A program made the position numbers and the translations under genes. DNA of 64,000 bases from Golubevia sp. BC0850 (Eukaryota; Basidiomycota; Exobasidiomycetes; Golubeviales; Golubeviaceae). Positions 22,812 to 34,602 of the stretch are shown piece by piece. The notes beneath the pieces were generated by a model that was not told the DNA's origin, did not search any database, and saw only the letters and a program-made list of their open reading frames with translations. Numbering within the stretch: the stretch's first letter is position 1; each line of letters starts with the position of its first letter. The DNA lies in contig JAAVVG010000007.1 of NCBI GenBank assembly GCA_012976225.1, forward strand, positions 186,001 through 250,000, written 5' to 3'.

Positions 22812-23246
22812 GTTCAGTGATGAATTGGGAAGGACGAGGTGAGGATTATAGTAGAAATTTATTTTTCTCGTATTTGAGGAGGTAGATGAGGTCGAAGCTA
22901 TAGAGAAGGAGTGAGCTCCTCCGATAATTGAAGAGGATGACGAGTTGACGGCGACAAGAGGCTGAAGCGCTTCGTTTAAAAGCTTCTCCTCGGCCAAGTG
23001 AATTCCTGGAAAGGGTTTGAAAGTGGTTCTATATCGAACAAAAAGACGAGAAGATCAGGTCAGCAAGTGATTCTTTCCAGTTGGAAGTGAAGAGAAAATG
23101 TCGACTCCGTCTATAGGACAACCTACTCTGGGATAACTCACATTCTGGCGAGACTGTAAGTTTCTTCTTGGAAGGAAGTGAAAGAGAATAAATGGCCATT
23201 TACAGAATGGTACATTTACCTTTGGTACCTCTGGTGCCTCTTGCGC
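22812..23246. other. Spacer between secreted-protein gene and Rho-like gene
   Basis: About 430 bases, upstream of the secreted-protein start and downstream of the Rho-like stop. It contains an apparent gta...cag intron-like segment (about 23150-23220) past the Rho stop, but no coding continuation that yields a CAAX tail. Confidence 0.4.
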
Positions 23247-23963
23247 TTAAAGAGTAGCCCGAATTACAGACTCAAAGACTTCCTTTACCCCTTGTCCACT
23301 CTTTGCTGAACACTCCAAATAGTATAAAGCAGCAATTCTCTGTGCGACAGCCAGGCCCTGATGAGAGAGGGAGAGAGGGAGAGAGAGGGAGAGAGATCAG
23401 CTTTGGGGAAAAAAAGACTCTCGGAAAGCGGGTGAAGACCAAGATCAGCAAAGCATGCATTGAATTGAGAGTTTTATTAAGTCGAGTAACTCACTTCCTC
23501 TGGACTGACTGTTCTTTGATTAGTCTTTCTCAATTCCTCAGTAATCTGTGGAGCGTCACGTAGATCAACCTTGCAGCCAATCAAAATCAAAAGGATTGGA
23601 AGCTCTGGACACCAACCTCTGAGCTCGTAAGCCCACTTTTCAGACTTAAAAGAAGTCGGAATGGATAAGTTAGAAGAGAAATGGAGTTTTTTTGGGGGGG
23701 CGAAACAGAGGTCAGTAGTAGACTAGTAGGCTGCCGTCTACCGGTGTGGACCATCCTTGCCTCACCTTCTTCTCAGCATTCTCGAGAGAGTCAGGACTGT
23801 CAACGGCAAAGCAGATCAAGTTAATGTCAACACGACGATAAACCATTGGTCTTAAACGATCATAATCTTTTGATTCGGCAGTGTCCCAAAGATTCAGTTC
23901 CCTGCTCTTTCCATCAACTTCAACAGTTGCAATGTACTTTTCGAAAAGTTTAGGAACATAATC
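23247..23963 (-). CDS. Degenerate Rho-family GTPase lacking P-loop and CAAX
   Basis: Three exons (23963-23766, 23635-23495, 23357-23247) give 149 residues that align with RhoA/Rho1 from switch I to the end of the G domain: [61 protein letters not shown] and [16 protein letters not shown]. Splice joins are in phase and no internal stop occurs. Key positions differ: switch I Thr37 is Lys, and the DTAGQE block reads DTAESK, losing Gly62 and Gln63. No exon encoding a GxxxxGK(S/T) P-loop was found in about 1.1 kb upstream, and the stop precedes any prenylation motif. It may be a decaying paralogue of Rho1 or a pseudo-GTPase. A functional 5' exon further away cannot be excluded. Confidence 0.6.
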
Positions 23964-25423
23964 CTGTAAGATTGAAAAGACGGAGGAAAAACAGATAGGA
24001 AAGTCAGAAAGCAAACAAGGTTAAACAAATCCCGTTCTTTTTGGAAGAAAGCGAGGGCAACCTTTGAATCGATCAATCTTGATCTTGAGAAACTTTGAAA
24101 GAAGTCAAAGCAATATGGATGCATGTCATTTCGGGAATCACCTGGCTTTTTTTTAGAATCTGAAGGGGGATCGAAGGGGGAAACACTCACCTCTGGGAAT
24201 GAAAGAGAAGGGTGGGGGCAGAAAAATCAGGATGGATGGAGTCGTTGGGAAGGGTCAAGGGACCGCTGGAATGAGCGTCTTGGTTGTTCCTTTTCAAATT
24301 TCGAGTCGAATCAACTTGTTCATCTTGAGATTGTACTGCATGTCAATCCGAACGTTGCAGAGACGAATGATGTGCGTGTCATGCGGTGGAGAAATGCGGT
24401 GGAGAAGTTCAACTTTGACTCACAGGTGACGAATGATTTCAGTCGTTCTTTTTGAGCCGATTCGATTTGATTGGATGTGAGAGATCAATAGATAGAATTT
24501 GAGAAGAGACAAATAGATTGAGAGAAGGGTTGATGCGAGCTGTTGAGATATTGAGATTTGACGGCGGTAAAGAAATTCTTCGCTCCTTTCGATCCTCAAC
24601 ACTCCAAGAGCTCAATCAATTCAATCCGAAAAAGAAGGATGAAACAGATTCGGAAGCAACAGAACCAATGGTTCGAATCAAGGAGCTGTTCAATCAAAAT
24701 GCCCTCAAATTATCCATTTACTCCTCAATTCCGACAAGATGAAAGTCGACTATGAGCTGTGAACAGTTCTGACCTCAAAGAAAGGGACTGAAATTAAATT
24801 GACAACAGAAGGTTACCAAAGATAGGAAAGAGAAGAAAGAAAAGATATGCAAGAACTGAACAGAAAGAAAGGTGAGAGACGGGGTGGGAGCGATGGAAGA
24901 AACAAAATCAAGAAGAACAGCGAGAGGAAGGAAAGAAGAGGCAAAAGGAGAAATTGTTGAAGAAGAAATGAAACGAGCATACTTGTTCTGCGAGTCTTTC
25001 AACTCAGTCTTTCGGATGTTTAGGGTGTGAGAGTGAAGACAGATTTGAAACTTTTCAATGAATGAGACGTGTTCTCGCCATACTTTATTGATAAAAGGAA
25101 GCTTGAATTTATATCTTCGTCATAGTTGGACCCTCGTGGAGTAGTTGGTATGGCTTGAGGAGACCTGTTGCGGCTGATGCTTTAACCTCGACCGTATGTC
25201 CATCATCTCTTGCAGCTTTAAGAATTCATTCGTCGATCAGAGAAGATAGAAACCAGATTGATCTTTAAAATTAATCTCAAGAGAAGGATCATTCCTCCTT
25301 AATCAATTGTCTTCTTAAATGGGGAGACTTGAAGTAAAATTGTTGTCTCTGAAATTTAGACAGAAGATATAGATTTCCAGCACTCAGCTGCGGATACGAG
25401 AGTGAAGAACAAGATCTCAAAGA
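23964..25423. other. Region upstream of Rho-like gene, no firm gene
   Basis: About 1.46 kb. It was searched on the minus strand for the missing GTPase N-terminus without success. A basic plus-strand frame (about 24558-24755) has no upstream ATG until midway and no recognisable family. Nothing else was recognised. Confidence 0.4.
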
Positions 25424-26772
25424 TCACTTTGATTTGAATTCCAGCCATAAGCACGATAGTCTTGGAAGAGTGAAAGAGTCTAAAGGCCACTTTCGCTCTC
25501 TTCTTTTCCTAGCCTCTCTATCAGAAGCTTTCTTCAACTGTTCGTCCTTTGTATTGTAATCCCTATCAGACCAGAATTCGGGAGTTTTGTCGGAGACGAC
25601 AACGTAGGTGATGTCTTGACGGCAGGCTTTGAGAAACTTGACAACCTTTTCGTGATTAATTTCCTCGTCGTCTTCCTCGTTCTCCGCGTAAATGTGGAAA
25701 TCAGAAAGAGAAGGGCATCGAACGGAAGTGACGAGATCGATAAATCGAGCAGGTCCTTGAATGTTTAACCGGGACATCTTTGGAAACTTCAGGGACTTGA
25801 GAGACCTTCGAGTGAAAGAAAAAGCGGCAGTAAGTCCAGCGAGGTCCAGGGTTTTGAGACTTGCACTTGAAGCTTCCAACAAAGACCTTAAATGAAGAAG
25901 ATTCACAGGTTCTGCCCTTGTTTCCGATCCTTGACAAAGAATTAGCTTCTCTAGCTTGTTTTCCGCCCACCTACAGAAAATCTCATCTATCTTAATCCTT
26001 CATCTACAAATAGCTCCAATGATCTCAGGCTGGTAGCTGATGTAACATTACATCCGGAATTTTGAATACCCAATTCCGTTCTTGTACACTGATTGCCAAT
26101 TTGACTAGGTTCGGAGCTGAAACTGAGAAGTTAAAGTAACCCAAACCGTATTCTTTGGGTCTCATTTTCAAATCGAGACTTCTCTTAGAGTCAAAACTGG
26201 AGAGGTTTAGTTGAGAAGTTACAATCTTTTCCTTCCCATTCAGAGACCTCACTTATACCAGCTCCAGTGTATTCGCGCACCTTCCTTAATAAGTCCGAAT
26301 AATCTGAGGAAGCATCTTAAGTGTCTTCATCGGACTCAGACTCATAGGTCGTACTGACTGAAAAGTATCTCTTAGTTGATTGAGACAGGAAACTGAATGG
26401 TACGGCTGCCTCTATTAATTGTTCGAAGGGATGAAGATGTTGAATGATTGTCATGATAACTTCTGAAGGTTTCGGATAACTCCAATGATTTGTCAACCAA
26501 GGTAAACGTAAATGAAGGCGCTTGTGAGTAGAGTTAGGGGATGCGAGTAGGTCGAAGATCATTGAAAATTCGGTAGATTCCCAAGAGTCACAGATTGATT
26601 CCAGATCACGGTCGAAGCAAAATAGATTCATATCGACACTCTTTAATCTGTGGTTGCTAAGAGCTGAATGTCTGAGTAGCTTCTTCAAGGCTAGATGCAT
26701 CTCTTCTTCGTTTCCATCTTCTTTTGATGGTCTTTCTAGTACGAAGTGAGAGAACAGATCTGGATGACTCAT
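25424..26772 (-). pseudogene. Broken F-box/LRR-type gene (locus 1)
   Basis: Protein-like blocks lie in register along the strand but in three frames: 26772-26317 (starts MSHPDLFSHF, ends in an acidic SESDEDT), 26252-26025 (SAPNLVKLAIS), and about 26030-25424 (ATSLRSLELF, SASLKTLDLAGL, RRSLKSLKFPKMSRL). The L-x-x-L-x-L spacing resembles the leucine-rich repeats of fungal F-box proteins. No standard introns bridge the frame changes, so I read it as a decayed gene. A clear F-box is not seen at the N-terminus. Similar broken loci occur at 31.7, 36.6 and 43.1 kb. Some changes could be assembly errors, though nearby housekeeping genes read cleanly. Confidence 0.5.
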
Positions 26773-27009
26773 AATCGCCTTTCTCCAGGAGAGATAGAGA
26801 GAGAGAGGGGGGGGGTACAGGATATGATGGAAGAGAGATCAGAGATAGAGAGACAGTCGTTCGAGCTCTATCTCATCAGCTATGATAAAATGATTGGGCG
26901 TTCAGCCTGTTTAAATCGACATCTTGATAAGTTGTTGTACTCACTTTTGTCTGTTGGAGTTTCAAAATTTCAAATTAGATGTTCAAGTTGAGAAGAAGAA
27001 GCTTGGGCG

Positions 27010-30000
27010 ATGCTTGGAGATTGGAGCTTGCTCCATCTTCTCTCCCACCGCCTTGCCCCCCCCCCTCAGAGAAAGACTCCTCCACTCCACGCTCATTTCA
27101 GTTCATTCTACTCGACCTTTTGGCCAAATCTCAGCCATCTTTCAAGGATTAGGCGAAGTAGCTTACAGTTTCAAGGTATGCCAACTCCTTCTACTTTCAC
27201 TTCCCTCTATAATTCTTCCACACGTTCACTTCCACAGACGACTCAATTCCAACCTTCTTTCTCAAGTAAAGATGCGATAAGTGCGTTTGAAACGAGTTTA
27301 ATCAGCTCTGAGAATGCAACTACATCTCAAGGAAGGTTAAATGTAATTCTGAGAAGTAGAAATGGAGTCCTAGCCATGTTAACCACTCTAGTCGCTTTAC
27401 AATGGTCTATCTCTAATATCACAGCTGCTTCTGCTACCAGTCCAATCAATAATCCCATCAAAACTACCTATCGTCAGACTGTCAACTTTACACCCTCAAC
27501 CTCGACCCTCCAACGAGCTTTAGCGTTCCAACCGACCCGACCTTTCTCCAAATGCAGCAACAGATCTCAAATCTCACTTCGAAGTTATCTCCAATCTAAT
27601 CCTTCAATACCTACCTTAAGCTCCAATCGCTTTACTCAACCCTGGGCAGGACAGCAAGTCAGAAATCTGTATCACCAATCTCCATCTCAATCTGGCTCCT
27701 CCACTTCTTCGATCTTCCAAAGGTTCCCTGAGTATTTGGTTTCTCCCGCTAGAGTGTTGGCCTGGTGGAACAACAGGAATTTGATTGAAAGAGGGAGCGA
27801 AATTACGAAGGAGAAAGAGAGCGTGCGGAGTTGGAAGATGCGGAAAGGCAAAGAGAAAGAGATAGGTGGTAAGAGTGAGAAGAATGGGGTACTCTCTCAA
27901 GATAGCTCTAGAGTTGAGACTCTCAAAAGCAAATCTATCGATCTAGAAATTGAGAATAGTCGGAAGGATTCACCTTCAATGAGGTCATCTGTTGAAGGGA
28001 GGACAAACTCTTCTGTACCCTCAAGTCCTTCGCAGCAGACCTCAAATCCCAATTCAACCTCCAAGCCTTCGACTTCTAATTCTAACATCAGTGAGAGCTC
28101 TTCAAAGTCTGATTCACTTCCTTCAAGCTCTTCAGCACCACCCAAACCTTCCTCTTCATCGTCTCTCTCCAAGTCCTCCAATTCAAGTTCATCCTCTGAT
28201 TCAAAGTCAGGCCAATCCTCCAATCCAGGCTCTAGCAATGGTTCTTCATCTTCATCCTCATCATCCTCATCATCTTCAACTCCCCTACCTCCACCTCACA
28301 AAGGTGGCAAGGGCTCTGGAAGAATCCACGAATTAATGAGACACCCAGCTTTGTATTCGCCGGTTAGAGCTCCTAGATATCCGATTGTTTTATGTCATGG
28401 TGAGTCAAAGACTACTCTACTACGAACCAAGCTCTGTGTTTCCTGCGTTCATTCTGGGCAGAAGAAGCTTCAGAGGACGAACCAGACGCGTTGGAGCTCA
28501 TTTCAACTATTCCTTTCTTTCAACAGGTCTTTACGGATTCGATGTCAGGGGTCCTTTCTTAGGCCTGGAAATTCATTATTGGGCTGCCACTTTGGATATC
28601 CTAAGAAAGAAGGTTGGGGCTGAGGTGATTGTTAGAGGAGTTCCTGGGTGAGTGTTCCTTTCTTCTCTCGAAGTTTCTTCTTCTCTTCAATCCTTGAGCT
28701 TACAAGAATCGCTACGTGTCGATCCATTTTCTCTCTTTTTTGCGACGAACAGTACCGGATCGATTCAATCAAGAGCCGAAAGCTTACACGAATATCTTTG
28801 TTCAAAAGAAGCTGGAGTTAGAGGGAGGAGACTGAACTTCGCTGGTCATAGTATGGGAGGATTAGATGTGAGTAGAAAGCAAGGCGTTGCTGAAAACAGA
28901 TCGGGAAAGACCCCTGTCTTTTTGTGTCTCTTCTGCTTTCAATCCCTCTAATCTCTGTTTCCTTTCTCTTTCTTAGGTCCGACATCTACTCTCTCACATC
29001 CAACCTTTACCTTCAGAATACATACCAATGTCATTAACAACGATCTCAACGCCTCATCGAGGTTCTCCGTTCATGGATTGGTGCAATGCAAACGTAGGAG
29101 TCGGGAACGACTTAGTCGAGGAAGCAATCAAAGAAGAAAGAGAGGGTAGGAACGGAGCTGTCTTAGGCGAAAAAGCAAGAAACTTTCTAGAAGACCGACA
29201 ACGGGAGCAACTTGAACGAAAGAAGAAGAATGGTGAGGAGAAGTTTTATGCTGGAGTTGATCTAAGTAAGGAAGGTCAAGAGAATCAAGAGATCAAAGAA
29301 GATGATGAAGAAATCGTCAGACCTCCATTCACTCTCAAGACCCCACTCTTCGTTAGACCAAAGAATGGAAAGAAAGCAGAGAAGAGAGTTGAAGGAGATT
29401 CAAAACCTCAAGCATTTAGTCAAGATTCAATTGATTCTTCCAACAAGATTACTAAAGCTGCAAATGATTCTGTGAAGATTCTCAATCTAGGTTCCTCAAC
29501 TTCAGAAGATCAAGAATCCCATTCACAGTCACAAGCCAAAGCTAAGGAACTACTTTCTTCTACTGAAGAAAAGGAGAAGGACATCAAGTCGAAGGGCAAG
29601 TCTTCTTCGCTTCCTTTTGGTTTCTCAACTTTATCTTCAGCCTTGAGTACCCTCACTGGCAATTTCTCCTCCTATATGCTGTCTTTGTTAGATCAACCAG
29701 CTTATGCTATGTTATCAACTCGATACATGTCAAAAGTCTTCAATCCTCGAACTCCAAACGTTCCATCAGTCAAGTATTATTCGATAGCAGCTAGAACGCG
29801 TAAATTAGCGATTTATCATCCTTTATGGTTACCCAAAACGATTTTAGACTCTGCAGCCGAATCAAGAACTATAGGTGGTGAATCAGATGGATCTGCTGAA
29901 GCTTTAGGATCTGAAAATCAAGGGAACGATGGTTTGGTCAACGTTCAATCTGCTAAATGGGGAGAATTCCTAGGCGTAATGGAAGGTTGTGATCATTGGG

Positions 30001-31694
30001 ATCTGAGAGGAAGTGGCGGTCCTAGATGGAAGAATGACAGATTAGACCCTAAAACTGGTAGAATCAGAGAAGAGCATGAAGAGAAAGAGAAGAAGAAAAT
30101 GGAGATTAAGGATAGAAAAGAAGTGGAGAAGATGGAGAAGCAGAGAAAGAAAGAAGAGGAGAAAATCAAGAAGGAGAAAATGAAAGATGAGGAAAGGGAT
30201 CAAAGTTGGATTGATATTAATAAGTTGCTGGGAAGTTGGATCTCTAAAGGCGATGCTGAGAAGAAGTGGAAGAACGAAACGGGATATAAGGATCAGGAAG
30301 CAAATAAGTCCAAGCTGACTGCCTCTGCAAAAGACAAGAGCTCAACTGTGAAAGAATCTACGTCAAAGACTACCTCAGGTCCGACATCAACTTCGACGGT
30401 TTCTGAGGCCGCCAACTCCTTCTTAGAGAATTATGCTACTTTAAGCTCTCCAGATGAAGGCTCTCAAGACCTCTCGAGATCTTCCAAACCTTCCTCTGAT
30501 GCTTCCACTCCAACTTCTGAAACTTCGGTCACCTCTATTGTCCCGAATCCATTAATCCTAACTCCAGATTCAGCTCTGATCAACGAAGTCGCCGCTTGGA
30601 TATCAGATAGATTACCGGAGAGAGATCAAGAGAGAAGAGATTTGGCAGAGAAAAGAGCTGAAATCCAAGACAGAGATGGCTACGGGTTGAGAAACGCTAA
30701 TGGGAATGAAGGTCTAGGCTGGAGAGGTGCAGAGACTTTCAACAATCAAAGTGAGATCGGTTCCAAGAGTAGTTTGGCAGGAAATGAAATCGGACAGCAA
30801 TGGGAAGGAAGTGACGTTGCCGGAATTCCAAATGAACCTACTGATGGAGCTGAGAACAAGGAAGCTGAAGAAAGGTTGACCCTTGGTTCAGTTCCTATTT
30901 TAGACGAGTTGAATCCTCCTCCAGGTTCAATCTCTCAACCAAGTCCAACTACTCTATCCTCAATGTCAACGTCAGCGCAAGAAGCTGCAAGTCCTTCGGA
31001 ATCCACAGAAGATCTCTCATCAAGATTTGTCAAGCCGACAGATTCTTCTTCCTCATCCAAAAGAGAGACCAAGCTCAGAAGAGATGCTGAATGGATGGAG
31101 GCTTTGGGAGAAGGTGCTCAAGGTAGAGAGCTTAGAAGAGAACTTCAATGGCATAGAGCTCAACATGTTGAACTCAAATCGAAATCCAAAAGTCAAATTC
31201 AATCCTCTGAAACATCGAGCTCAGATTCAACTTCAAGCAACAACAAGTCTCTTGGAACCGATCCAGATGCTCCAATCATTCTAGACGAACCAGATATCCC
31301 ACCCAAGTTATCCGGTATCAGAAAACCAAGTGATAGATACGATGCTTACGATTGGGATGTTCCGAATAAGAAGAGAAGGAGAGAGCTTCTAAGCGCTATG
31401 GGAATGAGTGAAAATTCATTTTCTGAACTTTCCACTTCTTCCTTCGGAATCGGAACTTCGACTCAACTCGATGCTGATAGTAGAGGCATCTCGGATCGAA
31501 TGTTGGTCGGAACGAGAGATTTCAATGGTGGACTTATTGGACGATCAGGATCTCATTCTTCTTCCAGTCTCAAACACGATGGAAGGAAAGAAACCGAGAA
31601 GCAGAGGAGGGAAAGAGAAATCAAGGAAGAAGAAGTAGAGTTGGAGAGGTTTTGGTTGGCTATCTGTCGACATCTTTGGCTGGAAGGATTTTAG
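27010..31694 (+). CDS. Large alpha/beta-hydrolase lipase with long disordered regions
   Basis: Four exons (start-28399, 28527-28647, 28753-28867, 28977-31694) give 1391 residues from the ATG at 27178, or 1447 from 27010; the choice is open. A Ser/Pro-rich N-terminus contains a possible membrane segment (GVLAMLTTLVALQW) and a polyserine tract. The catalytic core follows: YPIVLCHGLYGFDVRG (oxyanion HG motif), YWAATLDIL, VPGTGSIQSRAESL, and the nucleophile elbow GHSMGGLD, then TTISTPHRGSPFMDW. This core resembles bacterial family I lipases and eukaryotic DUF676-like lipases. The remaining about 850 residues are charged, Ser-rich and mostly disordered, with a conserved-looking piece around SMLSTRYMSKVFNP and GEFLGVMEGCDHWDLRG, the likely catalytic His region. 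Substrate is probably a neutral lipid ester (family inference). Its stop lies 13 bases from the convergent stop of F-box locus 2. Confidence 0.75.
28226..28280 (+). repeat. Polyserine-coding (TCT/TCA) microsatellite in the lipase
   Basis: A run of serine codons (tct tca tcc) encodes about 14 serines just before a proline-rich PLPPP motif. It is in frame, so length changes in threes would be tolerated. Confidence 0.75.
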
Positions 31695-31707
31695 AGACTT
31701 CTCTGTT

Positions 31708-32923
31708 TTATGTAGTTCTTTCAATACCTGCACGCCATCCGAGACTCTGGAGTCCAGGATTAGATTGAAATAGTCGATGTAGCTTGCTGAGCGATATCCC
31801 TGAGACAGGCTGCTCGCTTTGGACTTGATCTAGATCCAGAGAGAGATTCTCTAATTTTGTTCCAATCCAAGTCAACAGAGAGGGAGCTTCCCAATCCAGG
31901 AAAGAATTGACGAAGCCCAAGCGTAGATTTCTCAACTCAGATGTGACGACGTCACTCGGAAAGGAGAAGATTCTCTTCACGTCTTCCTGCCCAGCCTTGA
32001 CTTGTGAAGTGAAGTTGAGCTCTAAAGATTTGAGACTAGGGCAGTTGGTGACCAGTTCTAGAGATTCCGAAGTGATAGAATTTACCTGGATGAACAGGAC
32101 TAGATCCTCCAAGATGTCTCTGTGGAGCCAGATCTCATTGAATACTTCTATACAGCCCTGTAGCTGCCTCTGAAGCTCCTCTCCGATCAGATGTTGAGAC
32201 TCCACATCGATGAAAGACTTGGAGTGGAGAGACAATTGCCGGAGTCCTGTTCCTGTGAATCCAGAAATGCCTCTTAGGAGACGGATGCAGCCAAAAGGTC
32301 CGAACTGAGAAGACTCCAAGGAGATTTTCGCGATAGTGAATCTCCTTGAACCATTTCCGTTCTCTCCGACCGGAGATCGGAAAGGAGAAGTCGAAAGCCA
32401 GCTCTCCAAGATGCTCCATGACGTCGTAAAGAGCAAACCCACCCAACAGAATGACCTCTCTGAACCTGATGAATTCACTCGTTCTACTGGAATAACATCC
32501 TCTCGGTACTTGCATGGCTAGCTTCTGCAGCTTTCCGTTGGTGCCTAGGGCGATGCTTGTGATGAGAGAGGTGTAGGTGGGCAATGCAGCTCTCAAGAAG
32601 ATTGGGCGAGGCATGTTACCATAAACCGAAGAAGAAAGAGTTCCGGCAAATTCCTCCCATAAGATAGAGAGGTCTACGTGGATTTCATTATCATGGCGAG
32701 AGGAAAGCAGAGCTAGATGGTGGACCACCTTGACTTGATCCATTCCTTCCAAAGGGCGTTTGAGTTGGGTGAGATCGATAACTCGGTTGAGAGAAGGGTC
32801 CGCTAAGAGTGTGCTTCTCCAGTCTTGAGAGATGTCATTAGAGAGAGCGAGTTGAGGAGTGGAGATGAAATGGAAGGCATGAGTGATGAGTTCAGATGGT
32901 AGCTTCCTGATTGGGTCGACCAT
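31708..32923 (-). pseudogene. F-box protein gene with one frame change (locus 2)
   Basis: The N-terminus (ATG 32923) is an F-box: RKLPSELITHAFHFIS, ALSNDISQDWRSTLL, then a predicted LRR-like body. The frame continues to about 32335 (ERKWFKEIHYRENL), after which the homologous-looking reading switches by one base (KISLESSQFGPFGCIRLL) and stays open to 31708 with regular leucine spacing (CPSLKSLELNF, LRNLRLGF, TKLENLSLDLD). No standard intron accounts for the shift. If intact it would be about 400 residues, a typical fungal SCF substrate receptor that binds Skp1. It is probably a recent pseudogene or a gene with a single sequencing indel. It is convergent with the lipase. Confidence 0.6.
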
Positions 32924-33275
32924 TGGAGTTGCTGTAGATTGTATTGAAGATGAAGATGGAAAGAATCAAAGAAGAAAGGGATTCAAAACTTTTTTTTGAA
33001 GAGAGTGGATGGGGAGAGAAGGAAGAAAGAGTCTTTTGAAGGAGTGACGTATGAAGAGAAGAAGACCCCTTCTTACAGTTAGAGCGAGCAACCTTAAAGC
33101 AAGTACCTCTTTCCTCTTGCCTATCCCATCCTCAACTTTGAAGGTTGATCTTTTCTCACCAGAATAGTGGTAAGGTTACAGATCTCAAAGCCTTTTGAAA
33201 CACATCGCTGAAACACGACTCCTTATATTTCATCTCTCTCCCGCCAGCTATTACTACGATTCACGAATTAGCAGC
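32924..33275. promoter_or_regulatory. Divergent spacer between F-box loci 2 and 3
   Basis: About 350 bases between two head-to-head F-box genes. Contains short T and purine runs; no motif recognised. Confidence 0.35.
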
Positions 33276-33956
33276 ATGAACGTTCCAGCTCCAGCTCCAC
33301 CTCTACCCCTTCGTCTCGCCTCTCAAGCTCAGCGTCTTTCATCCGAACTTCTTCAGAACGTCTTCATCCACAACTCAGTCCAAGAGAGAGCCATCTTCTC
33401 TAGATCGTGCAAGCGCTGGAGAGAAGCTGTGATCGAACACGAGCTGTTCTGGAGAGTCCTCGAGATTCCAAAGGGAAAAGACTTGAAGGTGTTTATGCTA
33501 GAATACTTCACCAAGTTCTCCAAGAGCTCTTTGACCAGTGTCATCATCAACGCCAAAGTTCCAGAAGAGGATCTAGAAGGTATCCTCGAGATCTTGGAGG
33601 AGTCTTGGGGAAGTCTCTCGGAACTCCACATTACTCAGCATCCTAGTCTCAACTCTAGAACTAGAACATTTGCAAGAAACAAACTTTTGTCGCTTCAGAT
33701 TCTCTCAACTACCAGCTTGGGCTATCGAGGAGGTAAAGGTTCTGAGAAGCAATTTTACTTGAAAACCTTGCCCACTTTTGAGACAAATCAATTTGGGCGA
33801 CAAGTTCGATTTCATGGTGATGTCCTTTACAACTTCCAGAAAGAGAGAAACGTCTTTTTAGATCAACAAGTAGAAGCTGGTGCAGTTAAGAGATCCTTCA
33901 AGTTCTGGTTCACTGATCCAGAGATGAAAGCTCAATGGGAAAGGAGGAGGAAATGA
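33276..33956 (+). CDS. Short F-box protein (locus 3)
   Basis: A single intact frame of 226 residues from the ATG at 33276. The F-box is QRLSSELLQNVFIHNSVQERAIFSRSCKRW, abbreviated as LSSELLQNVF...SRSCKRWREAV, followed by FWRVLEI, as expected for a Skp1-binding motif. Next is LTSVIINAKVPEEDL and LHITQHPSLNSRTR, both matched by the broken locus at 43-44 kb (QVIINSKIPES, YITQHSDLNARTR), so the two are paralogues. The protein lacks the long LRR tail of the others, so it may be C-terminally truncated. An upstream in-frame ATG at 33195 is less likely because it precedes an unstructured start. Substrates are unknown. Confidence 0.7.
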   Translation: MNVPAPAPPLPLRLASQAQRLSSELLQNVFIHNSVQERAIFSRSCKRWREAVIEHELFWRVLEIPKGKDLKVFMLEYFTKFSKSSLTSVIINAKVPEEDLEGILEILEESWGSLSELHITQHPSLNSRTRTFARNKLLSLQILSTTSLGYRGGKGSEKQFYLKTLPTFETNQFGRQVRFHGDVLYNFQKERNVFLDQQVEAGAVKRSFKFWFTDPEMKAQWERRRK

Positions 33957-34602
33957 GAAGAACTTAGGGAATGGAAGATAGGCGAGTAGATTTCAAGAAT
34001 GATTATCACTTGCTGAATTAGAAGTCACATCTTCTTCTGCAGATAAACCTCGAGTCTGGCAATACCTTTTGTCTTCCTTCCCATGTCGTCAGATCCTCAC
34101 CAGAATGCAAGTACCTACCGAGCCAAAGGATAATGTATGCTCTCAAAAACGACCTTCAAAATCAACCGTCAAAGACCTCAATTCCCAGAGACTAAGAGAA
34201 AGCCTCAACATTCGATTCGCAAGCCTGACTCTTTGTCGCTTTCAAGCTGTTCCCCGTTGACCCCTCCTTTTTTGAAACGTCTGTCACCTCCCTTTGTCGA
34301 ATGTTTCGAATTGTCACAGTCTTGTATGATCCTGTCTTGTTGATGTTATGTTAAGCTTACTTCTTATGGCGATCCTTGTCGAATCAAAGCGGCTTTCATC
34401 TTCCTTCGTTCTGACTTTCACCCTCGATCTCGATCTCCCGTTTCCATAAAGAAAAAAAAAAATCGGCAAGCAATGAATCAAAAAGAATGCGATGAAATTA
34501 TCATCATTAAAACCAAAGATAGAAGACGAAAAAAACGGTAACCGAAATAAAACTAAAAACAAAAGGCGAACCCTCGCTAACCACAAAACCTCTAATCAAT
34601 CT
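33957..34602. other. Convergent intergenic region
   Basis: About 650 bases between F-box locus 3 (+) and BMT2 (-). The plus-strand part (33957-34260) could be a remnant of a longer F-box tail, but no clear homology was seen. Contains an A-rich run near 34450. Confidence 0.4.

Noticed and set aside
24199-24429. Plus-strand text VVGKGQGTAG as a GTPase P-loop
   Set aside because: Wrong strand relative to the Rho exons, and not followed by switch I sequence.
24518-24755. Plus-strand basic frames as a small gene
   Set aside because: The starts are not ATG, no family motif is seen, and two overlapping frames are equally open.
25130-25205. Possible tRNA with A-box-like tagttggtatgg
   Set aside because: No B box or foldable acceptor stem at the expected distance.
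27897-28238. Minus-strand acidic frame (LELEDLERDDEEEG)
   Set aside because: It is the antisense shadow of the Ser-rich region of the lipase; codon bias and context support the plus strand.
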